Below, piece by piece: positions 43,862 through 53,311 of a stretch of 64,000 nucleotides of DNA; positions within the stretch are counted from its first letter, which is position 1, and each line of letters begins with the position of its first letter. Below the pieces are notes generated by a model, which worked only from the letters and a program-made list of their open reading frames with translations, ran no database searches and was not told the DNA's origin. Source of the stretch: an uncultured Bacteroidota bacterium. GTDB lineage: Bacteria > Bacteroidota > Bacteroidia > JABEUT01. Both the position numbers and the translations under genes were made by a program. The stretch is taken from positions 1 through 64,000 of the forward strand of contig CAIPDV010000042.1 in NCBI GenBank assembly GCA_903863935.1, written 5' to 3'.

Positions 43862-43975
43862 TTTTGTTTTACACTTTTATACAGTTTTCAAGATAGTGTT
43901 GCTGTGTCAAAATTTATTATATATAATTGTTTATCAATATATTCTAATCATTTTACATGTCCATTTGTTTTACAC
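43862..43975. promoter_or_regulatory. TGTTTTACAC sites upstream of the HTH gene
   Basis: TGTTTTACAC occurs at 43865-43874 and 43966-43975. The first lies in a 27-base block (43862-43888) identical to 11907-11933. No gene occupies 43771-44097. Candidate operators for the HTH protein encoded at 44098. Confidence 0.5.
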
Positions 43976-44097
43976 CCTTTAAATTTAAATCGTATGCAAT
44001 TCTAACATACCAAAACCTGCCTTATTCACCCCCGGTCAATGACTTTTTTAAAAAATGCTTTTTTGTGCAGTTTATTTGCATTGTTAAATTTAAAATC

Positions 44098-44616
44098 ATG
44101 GCAAAGAAATCATCGGCCGCAAGTACCGCACAACAGCAAACCCGCATGTTGAAGGCTTTACAAGCAAGTTATTGCAATGTAACAAGGGCCACAAAAGCAG
44201 TTGGCATAACACGCCAAACGCATTACAACTGGTATAAGAACGACCAGGAATACCAGGACAAAGTAGATGACCTGAAGTTTGAATGCCACGAAGAATTCAA
44301 GGACCTGGTAATGGAAGGGATCGTTAAAAAACTAAAGGAGGGAAATACGGCAATACTTTCCTTGTGTTATAAAACATTAGTAGTAAAGGATCAGGAGCAT
44401 TTAAGCAGTATGAATCCATATAAAACCCAGATGAGAGCCGTGTACAAACTGTCCGATCATAAGTCTGTAATGTATGCCAAAGACCCGGATACATCTAGGA
44501 TATTGAGCGAAATAGAGGAAGAAGGAAGCAATCCGAGGCAAAGGCTGGACCCCTTCTCTCCGGAGGGAATAAGGGCTTATGAAGAGGTGCTGAGGCGACA
44601 GCGGGAGGGGAAATGA
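44098..44616 (+). CDS. HTH DNA-binding protein (phage terminase small subunit-like)
   Basis: The 172 residues begin MAKKSSAAST and carry an N-terminal helix-turn-helix (NVTRATKAVGITRQTHYNWYK, about residues 26-46) of the type in phage terminase small subunits and transposase-like HTH proteins. It is followed by a charged helical segment and a Pro-rich basic tail. The ATG at 44098 was preferred to a frame that begins 47 codons upstream, because the upstream part covers the repeated-motif region and has poor composition. No other phage genes adjoin, so it is probably a domesticated chromosomal DNA-binding protein. Binding to TGTTTTACAC is an inference from position. Confidence 0.78.
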   Translation: MAKKSSAASTAQQQTRMLKALQASYCNVTRATKAVGITRQTHYNWYKNDQEYQDKVDDLKFECHEEFKDLVMEGIVKKLKEGNTAILSLCYKTLVVKDQEHLSSMNPYKTQMRAVYKLSDHKSVMYAKDPDTSRILSEIEEEGSNPRQRLDPFSPEGIRAYEEVLRRQREGK

Positions 44617-44647
44617 AAAACGAAAAATGGAAAGTGAAAAATAGAAT
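44613..44647. repeat. Heptamer array (RTGAAAA type) overlapping the HTH gene stop
   Basis: ATGAAAA, ACGAAAA, ATGGAAA, GTGAAAA, ATAGAAT in phase. The first unit contains the TGA stop codon of the HTH gene. Confidence 0.65.
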
Positions 44648-44943
44648 GACGCCTTGTGAGAGAAAAGAAAATGTTCAGAAATAGCTCTCCCTTCCTGTGA
44701 GAAGTCTGAAAGGTTCAAAAACCGTAAAATATCATCTCTTTTTATCACTTTTTTCAAAAACTTGCGTAAACAGGTATAACTTCACTTGGAGTTCATACGA
44801 TATTTCTACTTTGCGACCTGTTGCCCGTGTGTTTTTGATTGTCCTGTTTATTCGTTTGGAAAGAAATGCTGCTAATTCCTTATGTACCACCTATGGATGG
44901 TTTATTTATGTGTCATCGTCTAATTAAAAACCAATAGTATAGC
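44648..44943. other. Intergenic stretch without a visible gene
   Basis: About 300 AT-rich bases before the GTG of the barrel gene. Short similar words (TTGTGAGAGAAAAG and CCTGTGAGAAG) recur near 44655 and 44693. No exact TAnnTTTG element is seen. Confidence 0.4.
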
Positions 44944-46203
44944 GTGCCAATCGGATTACCCAGAGAAAATAAGCGTACTTCTTTATTGCTTGCAATGTCA
45001 TTGCTTGCACTACCCTTATCGGTCTTAAAAGCACAGCAAGACAGTACTTCCACCCATCATAAACACAAACCAAACCGCAAAAATTCCGACAGTATTTACA
45101 AGCAGGAGGATTTTACTGACGTCGCCTTTAAAGCCCTTCATATTAAAGCCAAGCCCGATACTGCCAAGCTTAAACCCGGCAAACTGTACCTTGCCGTTTT
45201 TCCTGCTATCGGCTATACCATTGCCAACGGTGGTACAGCAACTGTAGCTGCTAACGCTTCATTTTATACGGCCAGCCTTGATTCTACAAATCTTTCCACC
45301 ATACTCACCTACCCTCTTTACTCGCTCTATCACCAGATAATTGTTCCGGTTATAAGTACAGTCTGGACCAAACATAACGACATTAATTTTTTGGGTGACT
45401 GGCGTTATTACCGTTATCCATCTTACACCTTTGGCCTTGGCGGTAATACCCCATTTACAAAAGAAGACCAGTTGAATTATTCGTATGTAAAAGTAGACCA
45501 GGAGGCACTTAAAAATTTGGCTAAAAATTTATATGGCGGTATCGGTTATAACCTCGATTACCACTTTTTAATTCAGCAAATAGGCAGTTCAGAAACCGAT
45601 TTTGGCCAGTATAATCAAGGAGCCACAACAACTGTTTCATCGGGTTTGCTGCTACATTTAAAGTATGACAGCCGTACCAATATAAATAACCCGAAAGATG
45701 CTTTTTTCGGCAGCGTTTCCTACCGTTATAATTCAACTTTATTGGGTAGCGATAACAACTGGCAAAGTTTGCAGGTTGAATTACGCAAATATATTAAAAT
45801 ATCATCCAATCCGAATAATGTACTGGCTTTTTGGAGCTGGAATGAATTCACCTATGGTGGAAAAGTTCCATACCTTAATCTGCCAAGTACGGGGTGGGAT
45901 ACATACGCCAATATGGGGCGCGGATACGTTCAGGGCCGTTTTCGCGGGACCAGCCTGATGTATCTGGAATCGGAATACCGTTTTGGAATTACGCATAATG
46001 GCTTACTGGGCGGAGTTGTTTTCGCCAATAGCCAGGTTATACCCAACTGGCCTGTTTATAAATATAACACCATCAACCCGGGTTATGGAGTTGGCCTGCG
46101 CATTAAGCTAAACCGCTATTCCGATACCAACCTTTGTATTGATTATGGTTGGGGGACCGAAGGCTCCAGAGGGATTTTCTTTAATCTTGGAGAGGTGTTT
46201 TAA
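44944..46203 (+). CDS. BamA/TamA-family outer-membrane barrel protein
   Basis: A 419-residue protein with a signal peptide (LLLAMSLLALPLSVLKAQ). The mature part is a C-terminal Omp85-type 16-strand barrel: alternating aromatic strands, the conserved RGY..G.FRGTSLMYLESEYRF near the final third, and a last strand ending GIFFNLGEVF with the terminal Phe needed for outer-membrane insertion. There is no room for POTRA domains, only ~60 polar residues (KHKPNRKNSD), so it is a short Omp85 relative rather than BamA. The GTG start is fixed by a TAG three codons upstream. The substrate is unknown. Confidence 0.85.
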   Translation: MPIGLPRENKRTSLLLAMSLLALPLSVLKAQQDSTSTHHKHKPNRKNSDSIYKQEDFTDVAFKALHIKAKPDTAKLKPGKLYLAVFPAIGYTIANGGTATVAANASFYTASLDSTNLSTILTYPLYSLYHQIIVPVISTVWTKHNDINFLGDWRYYRYPSYTFGLGGNTPFTKEDQLNYSYVKVDQEALKNLAKNLYGGIGYNLDYHFLIQQIGSSETDFGQYNQGATTTVSSGLLLHLKYDSRTNINNPKDAFFGSVSYRYNSTLLGSDNNWQSLQVELRKYIKISSNPNNVLAFWSWNEFTYGGKVPYLNLPSTGWDTYANMGRGYVQGRFRGTSLMYLESEYRFGITHNGLLGGVVFANSQVIPNWPVYKYNTINPGYGVGLRIKLNRYSDTNLCIDYGWGTEGSRGIFFNLGEVF

Positions 46204-46230
46204 ACCATCAATTTTTGTACGACAATGACT

Positions 46231-46393
46231 TTGTCATCCTGACGAAGGAAGGATCTGTTTTTGCTACTGCTAAGAATCTCAATAATAATTGTATAGAAAT
46301 ATTGCAGGAAAATCCTATTGCCATCCTAATGAAGAAGAAACTGAAATTCTTTACTGCCACTTAAAACAGATCCTTCCTTCGTCAGGATGACAA
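46231..46393. repeat. 163-bp element with 31-bp perfect terminal inverted repeats
   Basis: The arm 46231-46261 (core TCATCCTGACGAAGGAAGG) recurs exactly, inverted, at 46363-46393. The interior is ~100 bases without a gene. It has the form of a non-autonomous MITE-like repeat or a bidirectional hairpin, and sits between two convergent 3' ends, where it can also act as a terminator. The TCATCCTGA...GAAGGATCT word is common in Bacteroidota intergenic repeats. Confidence 0.85.
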
Positions 46394-46422
46394 TCATAGA
46401 TGGCAATGAAAGTTGGAGTTAC

Positions 46423-46845
46423 CTACTTGCACTTGCAAGTATCCTTCTTAGCAATATCTTTTACGTAAATAATGCGGGTAATACTGTCGAACTGCATACA
46501 AATAACATTCAGTTCTTTGCCTTTTTCTGTCTTCCCGTTAAAATTAAATAACGGATGATGCTGGTTAAAATCCTGGCTTATTTTGGTATTAACCTTTCCC
46601 ACCAGCATGGCCTGACGAACTTCTGCTGTATCTATACCTTCGCACTTCATCTGGCATTTGGCTGTATCGCCGTATTTCATGGGCTGCCCTGCAAGCTGGT
46701 CTAGCTTTAGCATTCCGGGGGTAAGCATTTTATAATTTCGGTTACCGAAAAAGAAATAAACGCCTATTAAACCAATTACGACACCGAAGGTATAGAGGCG
46801 TATTCTTCTCCATAAATCAGAATTGCCTTTATCCATCATGGCCAT
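46423..46845 (-). CDS. Membrane-anchored DUF4258-like protein, 140 aa
   Basis: One N-terminal membrane helix (RLYTFGVVIGLIGVYFFFG) is followed by a periplasmic domain with CQMKCEGIDTAEVRQAMLVGKV, which resembles the DUF4258 core (H..RM..RGI...V...L..G), with Cys in place of the usual His/Arg. It ends with a CKCK tail. Four cysteines could bind metal or form disulfides. It starts 2 bases after the stop of the membrane pyrophosphatase and is co-transcribed with it. The function is unknown; the family assignment is tentative. Confidence 0.6.
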   Translation of the reverse strand: MAMMDKGNSDLWRRIRLYTFGVVIGLIGVYFFFGNRNYKMLTPGMLKLDQLAGQPMKYGDTAKCQMKCEGIDTAEVRQAMLVGKVNTKISQDFNQHHPLFNFNGKTEKGKELNVICMQFDSITRIIYVKDIAKKDTCKCK

Positions 46846-46847
46846 AT

Positions 46848-49064
46848 CTATTTCTTTACGTAGGTTACCGTATTGGCAGGAACAACGTTACTTGCAGGAG
46901 CCACTGTAACGGTTGTTTTTTTGTCGCCAAGTTGAAGAACCGGTTTGTAAGTAAGAATATTGATATGCGGAGCAATGATGAGTGATACAATACTCATTAA
47001 CTTAATCAAAATATTCATAGACGGGCCGGAGGTATCTTTGAAAGGATCGCCAACGGTATCACCGGTTACAGATGCTTTGTGCGGTTCAGATTTTTTGTAG
47101 AACATTTCTCCGTTGATGGAAACACCTTTTTCAAATGATTTCTTGGCGTTATCCCATGCACCGCCGGCATTCGATTGGAAGATACCCATGAGCACACCGC
47201 TAACGGTAACACCAGCCAATAATCCGCCTAATACTTCAGGTCCAAAAAGGAACCCAATAATAATTGGAACAATTAGTGCAATAGCTCCCGGAGCGATCAT
47301 TTCACGTATGGAAGCTTTGGTTGAAATGGCCACACACTTTTCGTATTCAGGTTTTGTTTTGTATTCCATAATTCCGGGTATTTCACGGAACTGGCGGCGA
47401 ACTTCGTTTACCATATCCATGGCAGCACGGCCTACGGCAGCTATACACAAGGATGAGAAGATAAACGGAATCATACCTCCCACAAAAAGACCTGCTAATA
47501 CCGGGGCTTTAAAAATATCGATACTTGAAATTCCGGCAATACCCACGAAAGCAGCGAAGAGAGCGAGTGAAGTAAGCGCGGCAGAAGCAATAGCAAAACC
47601 TTTTCCGGTTGCTGCTGTTGTGTTACCCACAGCATCGAGGTTATCGGTACGGTGGCGAACTTCTTCCGGCAGACGGCTCATTTCAGCAATACCACCAGCG
47701 TTATCAGATATTGGTCCGAATGCATCAATTGATAATTGCATAGCGGTTGTTGCCATCATACCTGCGGCTGCAATTGATACACCGTAAAGTCCTGCAAAAT
47801 AATAGGAAGTAATAATTCCGCTTGCCAACACTAAAATTGGAAGAACAGTTGATTCCATACCCATGGATAATCCACCTAAAATATTGGTGGCGTGGCCCGT
47901 TCCGGAACGCTTAATAATAGAAAGCACCGGGCGTTTACCCATAGCAGTATAATATTCAGTAATCATGCTCATTAAGGTACCTACAACCAATCCTGTAATT
48001 ATTGCATAGTATACATCTAACGAAGTGAATGACACACTACCAACTCTATTCATCATCATTTCAGCAGGAAGCATCCATGTAACTAAAAAGTAGCAAGCAA
48101 TAGCAGTTAAAATAATGGATGACCAGTTACCTAAATTCAATGCTTTTTGCACACTCGAATTTTCGTTCTTGATCTTCACAAACCAGGTTCCAACAATGGA
48201 GAACAGTAAGCCAACTCCTGCAATAAACATAGGTAGAATGATTGGAGAAAGTCCCCCGAAATTATCTTTGGTGGCATCAATCTCTTGTCCCAAAACCATG
48301 GTTGCTAAAATAGTTGCAACATATGAACCGAACAAGTCAGCTCCCATACCCGCAACATCACCTACGTTATCGCCAACGTTATCGGCAATGGTAGCAGGGT
48401 TACGAACATCATCTTCGGGGATGCCTGCTTCAACCTTACCCACTAAGTCAGCACCAACGTCAGCAGCTTTGGTATAGATACCTCCACCCACACGTGCAAA
48501 CAATGCAATAGATTCAGCACCAAGTGAGAAACCAGCCAATACTTCAATGGTTTGTTTCATTTCGTGGCCTGTGATAAGCGCACCAGCCGGAACAAATATT
48601 TTATAGAAAACAATAAATAAACCGCCTAATCCGAGAATGGCCAATCCGGCAACGCCTAATCCCATAACGGTACCACCTGTAAATGAAACCTTAAGGGCTT
48701 TAGCCAGACTTGTTCTTGCCGCCTGGGTTGTACGTACGTTTGCTTTAGTTGCTATACGCATACCAATATAACCTGCTGTAGCTGAGCACACTGCACCAAT
48801 TACGAATGCGATGGCGATTATTGGACTTGAATCTTCAACAGTTGTACCTGCCCATGCTAAAAGACATGCTGCAAAAACCACGAAAATGCTGAGGATGGTC
48901 CATTCGGCTTTCAGGAAGGCCATAGCACCTTTGGCTATGTATCCGGCCAATTCTTTCATGTTATCATCACCTGCATCTTGCTTGCTAACCCATGCGGAAG
49001 TGACTGCTGTATAGAGCAATGCGATAATACCAAATACGGGAACTAAATAAACTATTACGTTCAT
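46848..49064 (-). CDS. hppA: Membrane-bound ion-pumping pyrophosphatase, K+-dependent type
   Basis: A 738-residue protein with about 16 membrane helices. The substrate-binding motifs are present: [18 protein letters not shown] and [16 protein letters not shown]. It hydrolyses pyrophosphate and pumps H+ or Na+ across the membrane. The segment [11 protein letters not shown] has Ala where K+-independent enzymes have Lys, so it belongs to the K+-requiring group, which contains both Na+ and H+ pumps; the ion cannot be settled by eye. Start ATG at 49064 with a clear TATATTTG promoter 41 bases upstream. Confidence 0.95.
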   Translation of the reverse strand: MNVIVYLVPVFGIIALLYTAVTSAWVSKQDAGDDNMKELAGYIAKGAMAFLKAEWTILSIFVVFAACLLAWAGTTVEDSSPIIAIAFVIGAVCSATAGYIGMRIATKANVRTTQAARTSLAKALKVSFTGGTVMGLGVAGLAILGLGGLFIVFYKIFVPAGALITGHEMKQTIEVLAGFSLGAESIALFARVGGGIYTKAADVGADLVGKVEAGIPEDDVRNPATIADNVGDNVGDVAGMGADLFGSYVATILATMVLGQEIDATKDNFGGLSPIILPMFIAGVGLLFSIVGTWFVKIKNENSSVQKALNLGNWSSIILTAIACYFLVTWMLPAEMMMNRVGSVSFTSLDVYYAIITGLVVGTLMSMITEYYTAMGKRPVLSIIKRSGTGHATNILGGLSMGMESTVLPILVLASGIITSYYFAGLYGVSIAAAGMMATTAMQLSIDAFGPISDNAGGIAEMSRLPEEVRHRTDNLDAVGNTTAATGKGFAIASAALTSLALFAAFVGIAGISSIDIFKAPVLAGLFVGGMIPFIFSSLCIAAVGRAAMDMVNEVRRQFREIPGIMEYKTKPEYEKCVAISTKASIREMIAPGAIALIVPIIIGFLFGPEVLGGLLAGVTVSGVLMGIFQSNAGGAWDNAKKSFEKGVSINGEMFYKKSEPHKASVTGDTVGDPFKDTSGPSMNILIKLMSIVSLIIAPHINILTYKPVLQLGDKKTTVTVAPASNVVPANTVTYVKK

Positions 49065-49104
49065 AATTAACTATAGATTTAGATTGTGTATTTTTAAAAA
49101 GGTG

Positions 49105-49112
49105 CAAATATA
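49105..49112 (-). promoter_or_regulatory. Promoter -7 element TATATTTG (minus strand) for hppA
   Basis: Exact TAnnTTTG match, 41 bases before the hppA ATG. Confidence 0.6.
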
Positions 49113-49190
49113 CAGTTTCATATAATATGGAAGGAATGAGTTGTATCATTTAGCTCATTAACCTTACCCTCATTTATAGAATTTAGTTTA

Positions 49191-49198
49191 TACATTTG
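49191..49198 (+). promoter_or_regulatory. Promoter -7 element TACATTTG
   Basis: Exact TAnnTTTG match, 24 bases before the ATG at 49223. It supports that start over a TTG at 49196 that lies within the element. Confidence 0.55.
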
Positions 49199-49222
49199 CT
49201 CACTCTTCACATTAATCAACTC

Positions 49223-49765
49223 ATGAAAAAAATAGCTTTAAAGTACGGAACCATATCTGGTTTAATTGCCGGGGCACTTATATTAACAACCACTTTAATC
49301 GAAAAACAATATGGTATTGGAAGCACCCCTTCTATTTTCGGGATCATCGGGCTTATTTTAGCTTTTATTCCGGTATTTTTGGGTGTAAAGGAATTCAGGG
49401 AAACAGAGGGGGGAGGCACTTTAACCTTTCTTAAAGGCCTTAATGTTGGAATAATTATCGTTGCCATCTCCGGGGTTTTTTACGCCATTTTCGCATTAAC
49501 TACATTTTATTCATTAACGCCTGACTTTCCTGATAAAGTTTGCGCCTACCAGATCAAACAGAAAATTCTTTCCGGGAAAGATCTGAAAGATACTGTTCTT
49601 ATTAAACAAGGAATGGCAGACTATAAAAACATGACTAAAAACCCGTTTCTTTTTGGAGCACTTTCTTTTACCGATACATTGCCTTTAGGCGTTATCCTTA
49701 GCCTGGCGTGTGCTGGCATACTAAGAAAGAAACCACCCACATTGGAGCTTGATAAGCTCAGTTAA
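49223..49765 (+). CDS. DUF4199 membrane protein
   Basis: A 180-residue integral membrane protein with four predicted helices: GTISGLIAGALIL, IFGIIGLILAFIPVFLGV, the TFLKGLNVGIIIVAISGVFYA segment and a final LPLGVILSLACAGIL. The first pair, followed by FRETEGGG and TFLKG, is the DUF4199 pattern, a Bacteroidota family of unknown function. A helical extramembrane segment (about 105-140) lies between helices 3 and 4. The ATG at 49223 was chosen from the promoter position and because MKKIALKYG is the usual family start. It is followed 12 bases later by a barrel-like gene, likely the same transcript. Confidence 0.82.
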   Translation: MKKIALKYGTISGLIAGALILTTTLIEKQYGIGSTPSIFGIIGLILAFIPVFLGVKEFRETEGGGTLTFLKGLNVGIIIVAISGVFYAIFALTTFYSLTPDFPDKVCAYQIKQKILSGKDLKDTVLIKQGMADYKNMTKNPFLFGALSFTDTLPLGVILSLACAGILRKKPPTLELDKLS

Positions 49766-49777
49766 AACATCCCAGCC

Positions 49778-50524
49778 ATGAAAAGACTTTTGTTTCTCCT
49801 TATTTTTTGTGTCTGCATTTTTGCAAACTCGTATGCTCAAAGTTATGATTACAGGTTCAAGTCATATTCCTCTGAATCTTCAAGACTAGGCGATTCAATT
49901 TGGTTTAATGATGTGCCTTATCCCCGTGGCCAGTTCTATGCTTTGGTACGACAAAAAAAACTGAAAGTTAAAGAGGGCAATCGGTATGGCGACAGTGTTT
50001 ATTTTAAAGGAAAATGGATGGATCCGGACCAGTATGCTTCCAATTATTATTTCGAAACTGCCATGATGCCCGGCATTGAATTTGAATATTACAAACCCTT
50101 CCGGTCCGATTCCTTAGGTGCATGGTCGGGTATATCGGTAGAATATCTGTTTTATGGAAAAGTGCATAACGACGATGAAAATGGTCCCGGTCATTTTAAG
50201 TTTTATGGGAAATTAGGTATACTTGAAAACAGTAAATCCAATATTCCTATTATGCTTGACTATTCGCTCGGGATGTCTCTCTCCTGGGAAAAAAATCCGA
50301 AGCGTACCTGGCTCATTCCAAATTTCGGATTGGAGGCAGGAGGCTTCTCACAGAAGCAACTCGGCAGCATATTTTATTTCACGCCTATCGCGGGAATTCA
50401 GTTTATCGCTTTGCAGAATTTATTTGTCGGTGCCTATGCAGGATACCGCTATCCGTTAACAAATTTTGAAAACATGAGAGGCTTTATAGCAAGTGCTTCT
50501 ATTGATTTTTCGTTGTGGAAATAA
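49778..50524 (+). CDS. Secreted protein, probable outer-membrane barrel, 248 aa
   Basis: The signal peptide (LLFLLIFCVCIFANSYAQ) is followed by an N-terminal polar part and then, from about residue 90, alternating aromatic strands (GIEFEYYKPF, GISVEYLFYGKVH, FKFYGKLGILE, LDYSLGMSLSW, LIPNFGLEAGGF, FVGAYAGYRYPL) ending in SIDFSLWK. This is the pattern of a small beta-barrel of eight or so strands. No named family is recognised. Probably in the outer membrane; function unknown. Confidence 0.65.
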   Translation: MKRLLFLLIFCVCIFANSYAQSYDYRFKSYSSESSRLGDSIWFNDVPYPRGQFYALVRQKKLKVKEGNRYGDSVYFKGKWMDPDQYASNYYFETAMMPGIEFEYYKPFRSDSLGAWSGISVEYLFYGKVHNDDENGPGHFKFYGKLGILENSKSNIPIMLDYSLGMSLSWEKNPKRTWLIPNFGLEAGGFSQKQLGSIFYFTPIAGIQFIALQNLFVGAYAGYRYPLTNFENMRGFIASASIDFSLWK

Positions 50525-50535
50525 AGTAATAGGTT

Positions 50536-51696
50536 TTATAAAGCAGACCAGGATGAGCCGTTCCATTGGGCTATGCAACTGGCGGCAACGCCCCCGGCAG
50601 AATTGAATGAACCGCTTACAATTAGGTTTCCGTTGTAAACGATTGAAGAATAAATCACATCTGGTGCAGGATATAAAAATGGTTCACCCGGCATATTCTC
50701 ACCTATAGCATACTCTGCAATTAATCCAAAAGGTGATAACCAAAAACTTCCGTTGTATTCTGCCAATCCATATGTGCCTGCACTACCTATACTAAAAAAA
50801 CTACCGCCGGCAATAAGGTTATTATTATAATCAGTCAGAGATAAAACTACAGTACCTTGATTAGGATAAGCAGGAGTACCGATTTTTGAAGCTCCAACTG
50901 TTGTCCAGTTAGAACCATTCCATTGGGCAATATTCTTGGCTGTATCAGTACCGATAATCTCATCAAATGAACCTCCTACTACTAAGTTTCCATTATAAGT
51001 TGATAAAGAGTATATGGTAGCATTTAAACCTGCACCCAGGCTTGACCAAGTTGAACCGTTAAATACCGCAATGTTAGACGCTGTGTATTTACCATAATAA
51101 CCAAAAGAACCTGCCATAATTAAATTACCATTATAGACAGTTAAAGCATTTATTCCACTTGACCATATCTGCATACCTGAATCCGCAATAGGTAGCCATT
51201 TTGCCCCATTCCATTCAGCAATTTTATTAGCTACCCCAAGTCTGTTGGTGTCAAATTGCCCACCTGCAATTAAATTACCATTATATACTGTTAAAGCATT
51301 AACTGAACCATCAAATACTGAGCCTAGCATTTGCCATGAAGACCCATTCCACAGTTCAACGAAACCTCCTTGATTAGTAGTTTGACCTGCAGCAACTAAA
51401 TTTCCATTATAAACTGTTAAAGCCGTAGCAACACCAATTAGACCAGAACCTATTACATTCCATTTGGATCCGTCCCATTGAGAAACATTGTCATTATTAG
51501 CGGCAACAAGATTACCATTAAATAGAATTAATGCCGTGGCACCACTAAGGCCTGGGCCATTTGGAACTACTGGAAAATTTTGGTTCTGACTTGAGTTATT
51601 CGGAGTTGTCTCCTTTTTACACGCTCCAAAAAACAATCCGCCAAATGCAATTGCAAAAAGTGCTTTTATTATTTTTGATTTGGCAGAAAAAATCAT
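50536..51696 (-). CDS. Beta-propeller lipoprotein (kelch/galactose-oxidase-like repeats)
   Basis: The N-terminus ends in a lipobox (GGLFFGAC, lipid Cys at ~26). The mature protein is about seven repeats of roughly 45 residues, each with ALTVYNGNLVAAG (or a close variant) and QWNGSSW, for example at ~60, 100, 140, 190 and 240. A seven-bladed propeller is likely. The repeats are close to each other, suggesting recent internal duplication. No active-site motif of galactose oxidase is seen. It is likely exposed outside the inner membrane; ligand unknown. A palindromic element lies upstream of its start. Confidence 0.82.
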   Translation of the reverse strand: MIFSAKSKIIKALFAIAFGGLFFGACKKETTPNNSSQNQNFPVVPNGPGLSGATALILFNGNLVAANNDNVSQWDGSKWNVIGSGLIGVATALTVYNGNLVAAGQTTNQGGFVELWNGSSWQMLGSVFDGSVNALTVYNGNLIAGGQFDTNRLGVANKIAEWNGAKWLPIADSGMQIWSSGINALTVYNGNLIMAGSFGYYGKYTASNIAVFNGSTWSSLGAGLNATIYSLSTYNGNLVVGGSFDEIIGTDTAKNIAQWNGSNWTTVGASKIGTPAYPNQGTVVLSLTDYNNNLIAGGSFFSIGSAGTYGLAEYNGSFWLSPFGLIAEYAIGENMPGEPFLYPAPDVIYSSIVYNGNLIVSGSFNSAGGVAASCIAQWNGSSWSAL

Positions 51697-51742
51697 ATTA
51701 CGAAAATAGCAAATATTTTAATATAAAATTCCGTTGCTTCGG

Positions 51743-51917
51743 TCTGCCCCATTCCTAACTTTCCCCAAGAGGGGAAAGCGGCTCAGTTTTCTATACTTGA
51801 AACTTCCTGCAAACTCAAAACACAAAATGCGATTTTATAGGCAAAAAATCGATTTTAGGAAAAGTTCGAAAAAGGAAAAAGATACGCCTTCCCTTCAAGG
51901 GGAAGGAGGGATAGGGC
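51743..51917. repeat. Palindromic ~175-bp intergenic element, copy 1
   Basis: The left arm has TCTGCCCCATTCC and a hairpin CTTTCCCC-AAGA-GGGGAAAG (51759-51778). The right arm (51885-51917) is a diverged inverted form. The right end reaches the first base of the stop codon of the NHL-repeat gene. Copy 2 is at 53312-53487. Confidence 0.8.
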
Positions 51918-53263
51918 TACTTCTCTACCTCCACCTTCCTAACCAATTCAGCCACACCTGCTTTCTGAATCTTCAAAATATAAGTACCTGCCGCAAGTGC
52001 AGCAGTATTTACAGTTATTGTTTTTTTATCAGTGTATGATTGATTTAGTATTTCCTTTCCCTGAATGTTAAAGAGTGTAAGGGTAACTTCCCCATCTAAT
52101 CCTGTTAAAGCAATATTCATTTCCTCCTTTGCAGGATTTGGATAAACCGAAATTGAACCTTCCTTACGTATATTATTTATTGCAGTTGGAATTGCGTTTA
52201 CTTCACGCACCCGTGTGTTTCCATAATCGCCAATAAAAACATTGCCTTTATTATCGACACATACACCTTGCTGACCGCTTAATTCAGCCGCTGTCGCGGG
52301 TCCGCCGTCGCCATAAAATCCGCCGACACCGTTACCTGCAAAAGTGGATATAACGCCAGAAGTATTTACCATACGAATTGTGTTTGTCCCTTCATCATCT
52401 ATATATAAGTTGCCTGCAGCATCCATTCCCAATTCCTCCGGGTGATTGAGCTCAGATGCAGTAGCTGCGCCACCATCACCATAATAGCCCGCAGTACCGT
52501 TACCCGCATATGTACTGATAACTCCTGAAGTATTTACCATCCGTATCCTGGAATTCAACTGGTCTCCTATGTACACATTTCCAGCCGCATCAATAATTAC
52601 ACCTGTAGGATAATATAGTTCAGCCGAAGTAGCAGCGCCACCATCTCCCGAAAACCCGCCAAAACCATTTCCTGCAATGGTATTAATGATACCTGAAGTA
52701 TTAACCATTCGCACACGTTGTACGTCCTCATCCGCAATATAAAAGTTGCCAAGGTTATCAAATTTCACATCGGTTACAAAAGTCACTTGTGCGTTTGTAG
52801 CTTGTCCGCCGTCACCACCAGAACCTCCGCTACCGGTTCCTGCAACGGTTGTAATTATTCCGCTTGTAACATCCACTTTTCTAATTCTGTAGCCTGCTAA
52901 TTCAGTAATATAAATATTTCCTGCTGCATCCACTCCCAATCCGCCGGGGCCATTAATTTGAGCGGCAGTAGCTTGTATATTGTCAGAGTTATATCCGGCT
53001 ACACCGGTTCCTGCAAGGGTTGTAATTATTCCTGATGCATCCACTTTACGAACTACACTTTCTGCATAATCACTTATATAGAGGTTTCCGCTTGCATCAA
53101 CAATTACACCAATAGGGTTTTTTAATTCTGCTGCCGTTGCTTGTCCACCATCTCCGGTATAACCATAATATCCATTTCCGGCAACGGTAGTAATGTTTTG
53201 GGCTTTAATAGTTAAGACCGAGGAGCTAAGAACTATGAACGAAAGTACTGTAAGTTTTTTCAT
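51917..53263 (-). CDS. NHL-repeat beta-propeller protein with T9SS type A sorting domain
   Basis: A 448-residue protein with a signal peptide (VLSFIVLSSSVLTIKA). It then has six NHL repeats of the form IITVAGNGYYGYTGDGGQATAAEL followed by GVIVDASGNLYISD, spaced about 57 residues apart, making a closed propeller. The last ~80 residues are a type A sorting domain (ISVYPNPAKEEMNI, NIQGKEIL, GTYILKI, then a basic tail ending VEVEK). It should be exported by the type IX system and bound to the surface or released. Its internal repeats make it prone to recombination. Ends at an intergenic element. Confidence 0.9.
   Translation of the reverse strand: MKKLTVLSFIVLSSSVLTIKAQNITTVAGNGYYGYTGDGGQATAAELKNPIGVIVDASGNLYISDYAESVVRKVDASGIITTLAGTGVAGYNSDNIQATAAQINGPGGLGVDAAGNIYITELAGYRIRKVDVTSGIITTVAGTGSGGSGGDGGQATNAQVTFVTDVKFDNLGNFYIADEDVQRVRMVNTSGIINTIAGNGFGGFSGDGGAATSAELYYPTGVIIDAAGNVYIGDQLNSRIRMVNTSGVISTYAGNGTAGYYGDGGAATASELNHPEELGMDAAGNLYIDDEGTNTIRMVNTSGVISTFAGNGVGGFYGDGGPATAAELSGQQGVCVDNKGNVFIGDYGNTRVREVNAIPTAINNIRKEGSISVYPNPAKEEMNIALTGLDGEVTLTLFNIQGKEILNQSYTDKKTITVNTAALAAGTYILKIQKAGVAELVRKVEVEK
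53212..53239. repeat. Heptamer array inside the NHL-protein signal-peptide coding region
   Basis: TTAAGAC, CGAGGAG, CTAAGAA, CTATGAA in phase, of the same type as at 23885. It is within the coding region of 51917-53263. Confidence 0.45.
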
Positions 53264-53311
53264 GGGTGGGTTTAATTAATAATTATCAAATATATGAAAA
53301 TATATGCCTTG

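Noticed and set aside
43957-44097. N-terminal extension of the HTH protein by 47 codons
   Set aside because: Lies over the TGTTTTACAC region, hydrophobic and aromatic, unlike the basic MAKKSS start; treated as leader DNA.
47113-47787. Long frame opposite the membrane pyrophosphatase
   Set aside because: Shadow of a strongly conserved gene in antisense; composition (Pro/Ala/Ser) is the mirror of its codon use.
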